Source: Clostridiales bacterium
Lineage (GTDB): Bacteria > Bacillota_A > Clostridia > Lachnospirales > Lachnospiraceae
Length of the DNA: 11,420 bases
NCBI GenBank assembly: GCA_030154385.1
Contig: JASKJZ010000041.1
Location: 1 to 11,420 of the forward strand
Direction: 5' to 3'
Shown: one piece after another, positions 6,884 to 11,420 of the stretch
How the letters are laid out: each line of letters opens with the position of its first letter
How positions within the stretch are numbered: position 1 is the first letter of the stretch
The notes under the pieces: generated by a model
What the model saw: the letters and a program-made list of their open reading frames with translations, nothing else
What the model was told of the DNA's origin: nothing
Database searches by the model: none
Translations under genes and position numbers: made by a program

Positions 6884-7284
6884 AGGAGGAAAATCATTTG
6901 TTGATTCCACTCCTAAAACACGTAGATATTTATCATCTGTTGATGTACATGGATCAAATTTTACGCACCAGCTTCTTTCTACAAATTCAAAATTAATAAC
7001 TAGCAGAAGCAAAAGTAAGTGCGTTAGCAGTAGCAACTATTCTAGGTAAGAATTTAGGTCTTCCGTTATCATTTTGCGGTGTATTAGGTAGGCAAATTTA
7101 TGAAATGATTTCTAATAATGGTACAATATATAGTGTAACTGTTAATGAACAAATATATGAAGTTTATTTTAAAGCTGATAATGTATATTATACACATTGT
7201 TATCATGAGGCTATATATTCATTTGATTCTGGCGGACATATATTATCTATAACTACAAATAAATATGAGAGAGTAGGTGGTTGA
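6884..7284 (+). pseudogene. Broken small-polypeptide gene, bacteriocin-like context
   Basis: I do not recognise this family. A good ribosome binding site (AGGAGG, 6884-6889) precedes a coding-looking stretch whose frame changes. From 6903 one frame reads DSTPKTRRYLSSVDVHGSNF and runs on to a stop at about 7054. A second frame, open from 7000 to TGA 7282-7284, reads LAEAKVSALAVATILGKNLG, then SNNGTIYSVTVNEQIYEVYF and ends THCYHEA...YERVGG. The second frame has no usable start codon near its beginning because a TAA lies at 6997-6999. A one-base shift near 6990-7003 would fuse them into one protein of about 125 residues, with a polar N-terminus, a hydrophobic Ala/Leu-rich segment and a beta-rich aromatic C-terminus. 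The only start placed by the ribosome binding site is TTG 6898, which gives a 32-codon peptide in the second frame's phase. It is AT-rich and probably acquired. A secreted peptide is conceivable; decay is certain only if the sequence is correct. Confidence 0.5.
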
Positions 7285-7308
7285 CTACTTCTATAAGGAG
7301 AGAATAAA

Positions 7309-7599
7309 ATGAAGATTTCAGAAAAGTCAAAAAAGATTATTTGCCTTATTTGCTTTTTTTTGTTTTTTGTAGGAGGCGGATTTAATCCTAATATTTATTT
7401 AGAATCTTACCTTCCTCGCGAAATATTTCATTCAATAATTTTAGAGGATAGTTTAAAATTAATTGCATTTGTAATTATGCTTTCTATCTTTGAACCATTA
7501 GAAGTTGAATACAAAAGCAGAAAGTATAAATTAATTATTATTATTGATATAGTTATTGTCTTTTATTTATGCTATTCTTATTTTAAAATTTTAGTTTAA
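7309..7599 (+). CDS. Small membrane protein, 96 aa (immunity-like candidate)
   Basis: The function is not recognised. The 96 residues form three hydrophobic segments at about 9-23, 48-61 and 74-92, with a basic N-terminus (KISEKSKK) and a basic loop EVEYKSRKYK (65-74). It is therefore an integral membrane protein with little outside the membrane. ATG 7309 follows AAGGAGAG at about 7 bases, an unambiguous start. It begins 24 bases after the broken polypeptide gene on the same strand and is followed by a strong terminator, so both lie in one transcript. Very high A/T and Ile/Phe/Leu content sets it apart from the flanking genes. Small multi-helix proteins placed directly after a peptide gene are often bacteriocin immunity proteins; that is inference from position only. 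Confidence 0.75.
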   Translation: MKISEKSKKIICLICFFLFFVGGGFNPNIYLESYLPREIFHSIILEDSLKLIAFVIMLSIFEPLEVEYKSRKYKLIIIIDIVIVFYLCYSYFKILV

Positions 7600-7662
7600 A
7601 ACAAGTACAGTTACTATAAATGAAATAAGAATAGTATCTAATGCGAGGATTTTGTTTTCGAT

Positions 7663-7707
7663 AAAAGGTTGTGCCATAGTTCAGTTTCGTATGGCACAAC
7701 CTTTTTT
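7663..7707 (+). terminator. Intrinsic terminator closing the island transcript
   Basis: A perfect 16-bp stem (7663-7678 with 7690-7705) around an 11-base loop ends in CCTTTTTT on the plus strand. It closes the plus-strand unit about 65 bases after the membrane protein stop. The A-rich ascending arm also gives a short T-run on the minus strand. Confidence 0.88.
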
Positions 7708-7913
7708 ATATTATCAATTTGCGAAGGTAACGATAATCTCTTGCACAGATTTGCAAAATTTTATTAGATAATAGTTTTCGTTATATTATTATCCACTTAT
7801 GGATTAACTTTAATTGGCCGAATTGTGTTAAATAGTATCAAAAATGTATCACAGAGCCTTTTTTGCAAGTTATAAGTTTGCAGGAAAGCTTTCTTTTTCG
7901 CTATTCTTTTTCA
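7708..7913. other. Gap between convergent terminators, nothing seen
   Basis: AT-rich sequence between the island terminator and the tuf terminator. No open frame of note, no RNA-like structure and no repeat could be recognised on either strand. Confidence 0.5.
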
Positions 7914-7917
7914 CACT

Positions 7918-7953
7918 AAAAAACCGCAACCCCTTATAAATAAGGGATTGCGG
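7918..7953 (-). terminator. Intrinsic terminator of tuf
   Basis: On the minus strand CCGCAATCCCTTA pairs with TAAGGGGTTGCGG (7941-7953 with 7924-7936; one G-U pair, 4-base loop) and is followed by TTTTTT (7918-7923). It lies about 50 bases after the tuf stop and ends the fusA-tuf transcript. Confidence 0.92.
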
Positions 7954-8000
7954 CATAAGTTCATAATACTATATCATCAATGAATTCTTAAGAATTCTAA

Positions 8001-9194
8001 TTACTCAATGATTGTAGCAACACGTCCTGATCCAACAGTACGTCCACCTTCACGGATAGCGAAAGTTAAACCTTGCTCCATAGCGATTGGGTGAATTAAT
8101 TCGATGGTCATTTCTACGTTGTCACCAGGCATGCACATTTCTGTACCAGCTGGTAAGTTACAAACACCTGTGATGTCTGTTGTTCTGAAATAGAACTGTG
8201 GTCTATAGTTGTTGAAGAAAGGAGTATGACGTCCACCTTCATCTTTTGTTAATACATAAACCTGAGCAGTGAATTTTTTATGGCATTTTACACTACCTGG
8301 TTTTGCAAGAACCTGTCCTCTTTCGATTTCAGTTCTCTGAACACCACGAAGAAGAGCACCAATGTTATCTCCAGCCTGAGCTTCATCAAGAAGTTTACGG
8401 AACATTTCGATACCGGTAACAACAACTTTACGGGATTCTTCTTTCACACCGATGATTTCAACTTCTTCGGATACATGAAGAACACCACGTTCTACTCTAC
8501 CTGTAGCAACAGTACCACGTCCTGTGATAGAGAAAACGTCTTCGATTGGCATTAAGAAAGGCTGATCAATTGCACGCTGTGGATCTGGAATCCAGCTATC
8601 AACTGCTGCCATTAATTCCATAATCTTGTCGCCCCATTCGCCGTTTGGATCTTCCAAAGCTTTCAGAGCAGAACCCTGGATAACTGGAGTGTCATCGCCT
8701 GGGAATTCATATTCTGTTAACAAATCTCTAACTTCCATTTCTACTAATTCAAGTAATTCTGCATCGTCTACCATGTCGCATTTGTTCATGAAAACAACGA
8801 TATAAGGAACACCTACCTGACGGGATAATAAGATGTGCTCTTTTGTCTGAGCCATAACACCGTCTGTAGCAGCAACAACGAGGATAGCACCATCCATCTG
8901 AGCAGCTCCGGTGATCATGTTCTTAACGTAGTCAGCATGTCCTGGGCAGTCAACGTGTGCATAATGTCTGTTTTCTGTAGAATATTCAACGTGAGCAGTA
9001 GAAATTGTGATACCACGTTCTCTTTCTTCTGGAGCTTTGTCAATGTTAGCGAAATCAACAGCTGCGTTTCCAGCTACTCTTTCTGCTAATGTTTTTGTGA
9101 TAGCTGCTGTTAAAGTTGTTTTACCATGGTCAACGTGACCGATGGTTCCGATATTACAATGTGTTTTTGTTCTTTCAAACTTAGCTTTAGCCAT
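8001..9194 (-). CDS. tuf: Translation elongation factor EF-Tu
   Basis: EF-Tu is the GTPase that delivers aminoacyl-tRNA to the ribosomal A site. The 397-residue length is standard. G-domain motifs are intact: P-loop GHVDHGKT (19-26), switch I RGITIST (60-66), DCPGH (82-86, with the catalytic His86), NKCD (137-140) and SALK (175-178). Domain 2 ([12 protein letters not shown]) and domain 3, ending [15 protein letters not shown], follow normally. ATG 9194 is preceded by AGGAGG at 10 bases. It lies directly after fusA as in the classical str operon, but also has its own consensus promoter and a folded leader in the 180-bp gap. A strong terminator follows. Nothing is odd in the protein itself. Confidence 0.99.
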   Translation of the reverse strand: MAKAKFERTKTHCNIGTIGHVDHGKTTLTAAITKTLAERVAGNAAVDFANIDKAPEERERGITISTAHVEYSTENRHYAHVDCPGHADYVKNMITGAAQMDGAILVVAATDGVMAQTKEHILLSRQVGVPYIVVFMNKCDMVDDAELLELVEMEVRDLLTEYEFPGDDTPVIQGSALKALEDPNGEWGDKIMELMAAVDSWIPDPQRAIDQPFLMPIEDVFSITGRGTVATGRVERGVLHVSEEVEIIGVKEESRKVVVTGIEMFRKLLDEAQAGDNIGALLRGVQRTEIERGQVLAKPGSVKCHKKFTAQVYVLTKDEGGRHTPFFNNYRPQFYFRTTDITGVCNLPAGTEMCMPGDNVEMTIELIHPIAMEQGLTFAIREGGRTVGSGRVATIIE

Positions 9195-9220
9195 TTTAAA
9201 AAGTCCTCCTTTAAAATATG

Positions 9221-9246
9221 TGCCTCATAGGCATTTTGCCCGGGCA
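9221..9246 (-). promoter_or_regulatory. Alternating TGCC/GGCA elements in the tuf leader
   Basis: Just upstream of the tuf ribosome binding site the leader contains, in RNA order, UGCC (9243-9246), GGCA (9237-9240), UGCC (9230-9233) and GGCA (9221-9224). The last pair forms a hairpin of 5 bp with a 3-base loop ending about 10 bases before AGGAGG. The middle pair forms a competing hairpin, GGCA-AAA-UGCC. These folds exclude each other, so the segment could switch. The regulatory role is inferred. Confidence 0.35.
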
Positions 9247-9286
9247 TTTTCTTTTCATTTTCCCCTCAACAGAGGTTTTCTATGTT

Positions 9287-9312
9287 GCGACGCCCCATAT
9301 CTGGAGCATCGC
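9287..9312 (-). promoter_or_regulatory. Stable hairpin near the 5' end of the tuf leader
   Basis: In the minus-strand RNA GCGAUGCUCC (9303-9312) pairs with GGGGCGUCGC (9287-9296) over 10 bp, with two G-U pairs and a 6-base loop. It begins within about 10 bases of the predicted transcription start. It has no U-run, so it is not a terminator; a 5' stem that protects the abundant tuf mRNA is a reasonable guess. Confidence 0.45.
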
Positions 9313-9324
9313 CATATATGCCTA

Positions 9325-9353
9325 ATTATATTGCAAATTAGATTTTTTTTCAA
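9325..9353 (-). promoter_or_regulatory. tuf promoter
   Basis: On the minus strand TTGAAA (9348-9353) and a perfect TATAAT (9325-9330) are exactly 17 bases apart, in the gap between fusA and tuf. The upstream side is A/T-rich (TTGCAATAAATATTGC), resembling an UP element. This would let tuf be expressed far above fusA, with an untranslated leader of about 125 nt. Confidence 0.82.
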
Positions 9354-9374
9354 GCAATATTTATTGCAAGAGCA

Positions 9375-11420
9375 CTATTTCGCGCGGGTTGCGAGCACTT
9401 TTTCCTGTACGGACTTTGGCACCTGCTCATATTTCTCGAAGAACATAGAGTAGTTACCACGTCCCTGTGTTCTGGAACGTAAGTCTGTGGAATATCCGAA
9501 CATTTCAGATAGTGGCACAAATCCGCGAACAATCTTTCCACCGCCGATGTCATCCATACCTTCGATACGTCCACGGCGAGAGTTAATATCACCAATAACA
9601 TCTCCCATGTATTCTTCAGGCATGGTAACTTCAACCTTCATGATAGGCTCAAGTAATACTGCAGATGCTTTCGCCATCGCTTCTTTGAATGCCATAGATC
9701 CAGCAATGTGGAATGCCATTTCAGAAGAATCGACTTCATGATAAGAACCATCGTAAACGGTAGCATGCACACCAACTACTGGGAATCCTCCAAGGATACC
9801 AGCCTTGGTTGCTTCTTCGATACCTTCACCAACAGCAGGGATATATTCTTTTGGAATCGCTCCACCAACAACCGCAGAATCGAATTTAAATAATTCTTCT
9901 CCATTGGCATCCATTGGCTCAAACTTAACCTTACAGTGACCATACTGTCCACGTCCACCGGACTGTTTTGCATACTTACTGTCAACTTCAACCGATTTTG
10001 TAATCGCTTCTTTGTAAGCAACCTGAGGAGCACCTACATTTGCTTCTACCTTAAACTCACGAAGCAAACGGTCAACGATGATTTCCAAATGAAGCTCACC
10101 CATACCAGCAATGATGGTCTGACCAGTTTCCTGATCGGTATGCGCACGGAATGTAGGATCTTCTTCTGCAAGTTTTGCTAAAGCCTCACCCATCTTGCCC
10201 TGTCCAGCTTTTGTCTTAGGCTCAATTGCAAGCTCAATAACTGGTTCTGGGAATTCCATAGACTCAAGGATTACAGGATGCTGATCATCACAAATGGTAT
10301 CACCTGTTGTTGTAAATTTGAAACCTACCGCAGCAGCAATATCACCAGAGTAAACGCGGTCAATTTCCTGCCTCTTGTTTGCATGCATCTGAAGAATACG
10401 TCCAACACGTTCCTTCTTATCTTTTGTTGCATTTAATACATAAGATCCAGAAGCAATCGATCCTGAATATACACGGAAGAATGCTAATTTACCTACGAAT
10501 GGGTCTGCCATAATCTTAAATGCAAGAGCTGCAAAAGGTTCATCATCAGAAGAATGCTTTTCAATTGGATTGCCATCCATGTCAGTTCCCTGAATGGAAG
10601 GGATGTCTGTTGGAGCTGGCATAAATTCCAATACTGCATCTAAAAGCTTTTGAACACCCTTGTTTCGGTAAGCAGATCCACAACAAACAGGAACAGCTGT
10701 ACACTCACAAGTTGCTTTTCTTAATACTCTCTTTAATTCTTCAACAGAAGGTTCTTCCCCTTCTAAGTACATCATCATTAATTCATCATCTAACTCGCAG
10801 ATTTTCTCTACTAATTCACCACGATAAAGCTCCGCTTCATCCTTCATGTCTTCAGGGATTTCAGTAACAACAATATCTTCCCCTTTGTCATCCTTGTAGA
10901 TATATGCCTGCATTTCAAATAAATCGATAATGCCCTCGAATTCATCTTCTTTTCCAATTGGTAACTGAAGACAAATTGCATTTTTACCTAATCTTGTTTT
11001 AATCTGATCTACTGCACCATAGAAGTTAGCACCCAAGATATCCATCTTGTTGATAAATGCCATTCTAGGTACATTGTAGGTATCAGCTTGACGCCATACA
11101 TTTTCAGACTGTGGTTCAACACCACCCTTTGCGCAGAAAACGCCAACAGCACCATCAAGTACACGTAGAGAACGTTCTACTTCTACTGTGAAGTCAACGT
11201 GTCCTGGAGTATCAATAATATTGATTCTATGCTCCAATGCATCTGGTGCCACTTTAGTTTCTTTGTGCAACGTCCAATGACAGGTCGTAGCCGCTGATGT
11301 GATCGTGATACCTCTTTCCTGCTCCTGCTCCATCCAGTCCATGGTAGCAGTTCCTTCATGAGTATCTCCAATCTTATAGTTTACACCAGTATAATACAGA
11401 ATACGCTCTGTTAATGTGGT
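9375..11420 (-). CDS. fusA: Translation elongation factor EF-G (5' end outside window)
   Basis: EF-G is the GTPase that drives ribosomal translocation and, with RRF, recycling. The frame stays open to the right edge: upstream of ATG 11342 it encodes [20 protein letters not shown] and HEGTAT, so that internal Met ([17 protein letters not shown]) is not the start. Of about 705 expected residues 681 are present; only the start and most of the P-loop (AHIDAGK) are missing. Visible motifs are switch [29 protein letters not shown], and the domain IV stretch [15 protein letters not shown] with the later SRRGRIEGM loop region. The end, [18 protein letters not shown], is typical. It is followed by tuf after 180 bp, the normal str operon order. 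No ribosome-protection or second-copy features are evident. Confidence 0.98.
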   Translation of the reverse strand, partial: TTLTERILYYTGVNYKIGDTHEGTATMDWMEQEQERGITITSAATTCHWTLHKETKVAPDALEHRINIIDTPGHVDFTVEVERSLRVLDGAVGVFCAKGGVEPQSENVWRQADTYNVPRMAFINKMDILGANFYGAVDQIKTRLGKNAICLQLPIGKEDEFEGIIDLFEMQAYIYKDDKGEDIVVTEIPEDMKDEAELYRGELVEKICELDDELMMMYLEGEEPSVEELKRVLRKATCECTAVPVCCGSAYRNKGVQKLLDAVLEFMPAPTDIPSIQGTDMDGNPIEKHSSDDEPFAALAFKIMADPFVGKLAFFRVYSGSIASGSYVLNATKDKKERVGRILQMHANKRQEIDRVYSGDIAAAVGFKFTTTGDTICDDQHPVILESMEFPEPVIELAIEPKTKAGQGKMGEALAKLAEEDPTFRAHTDQETGQTIIAGMGELHLEIIVDRLLREFKVEANVGAPQVAYKEAITKSVEVDSKYAKQSGGRGQYGHCKVKFEPMDANGEELFKFDSAVVGGAIPKEYIPAVGEGIEEATKAGILGGFPVVGVHATVYDGSYHEVDSSEMAFHIAGSMAFKEAMAKASAVLLEPIMKVEVTMPEEYMGDVIGDINSRRGRIEGMDDIGGGKIVRGFVPLSEMFGYSTDLRSRTQGRGNYSMFFEKYEQVPKSVQEKVLATRAK

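Noticed and set aside
8280..9089. Plus-strand open frames opposite tuf (and similar ones opposite ppk, ppx and fusA)
   Set aside because: They are antisense shadows of strongly conserved genes, lack ribosome binding sites and have no protein-like composition.
9354..9367. Inverted repeat gcaata-tt-tattgc after fusA as a terminator
   Set aside because: The 6-bp A/T-rich stem with a 2-base loop is followed on the minus strand by A-runs, not T-runs. It overlaps the region upstream of the tuf promoter and better fits an AT-rich promoter flank.
1..11420. CRISPR arrays, tRNA/rRNA genes, prophage genes
   Set aside because: No regularly spaced repeats, no tRNA cloverleaf and no phage-type proteins were found in reading both strands.

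Overview
The window looks like a chromosomal segment of a low-GC, Gram-positive anaerobe of the Clostridia, most likely Lachnospiraceae. I infer this from the style of the EF-Tu and EF-G proteins, the strong AGGAGG-type ribosome binding sites, the sigma-A-like promoters and a flagellar-type chemoreceptor. No species can be named from the sequence alone. Almost every gene lies on the minus strand, so transcription runs from high to low coordinates. The exception is a small AT-rich plus-strand island at about 6.66-7.71 kb.

Region by region, in the direction of minus-strand transcription. (1) 11420-9375: fusA (EF-G), cut by the window edge. 9374-7924: tuf (EF-Tu) with its own promoter, a folded leader of about 125 nt and a strong terminator. 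This is the end of the str operon. (2) 7924-6560: an AT-rich island reading the other way. It holds two 9-bp direct repeats with a 21-bp period (LytTR-regulator-like), an extended -10 promoter, a frame-broken small polypeptide gene, a small three-helix membrane protein and a terminator. It ends against a decayed, 5'-truncated IS3-family transposase (6561-6156). (3) 6075-5412: a 199-residue protein of unknown function behind a terminator-like hairpin and a possible sigma-D (flagellar) promoter. (4) 5281-3306: an amino-acid-type dCache chemoreceptor split into two frames by a single-base shift at an A6 run. (5) 3179-128: the ppx-ppk pair, overlapping by 20 bases and ended by a terminator that contains the ppk stop codon. 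(6) 1-90: a promoter pointing out of the left edge.

The genes form separate modules: translation elongation (fusA-tuf), polyphosphate synthesis and breakdown (ppk-ppx), and chemotaxis (MCP, perhaps with the 199-aa protein). The island is the best candidate for something undescribed. Its operator geometry is that of peptide-pheromone-regulated bacteriocin promoters, and the two genes behind it have the shape of a secreted peptide plus a membrane immunity protein. However, the peptide gene is broken as written and no homology could be tested.
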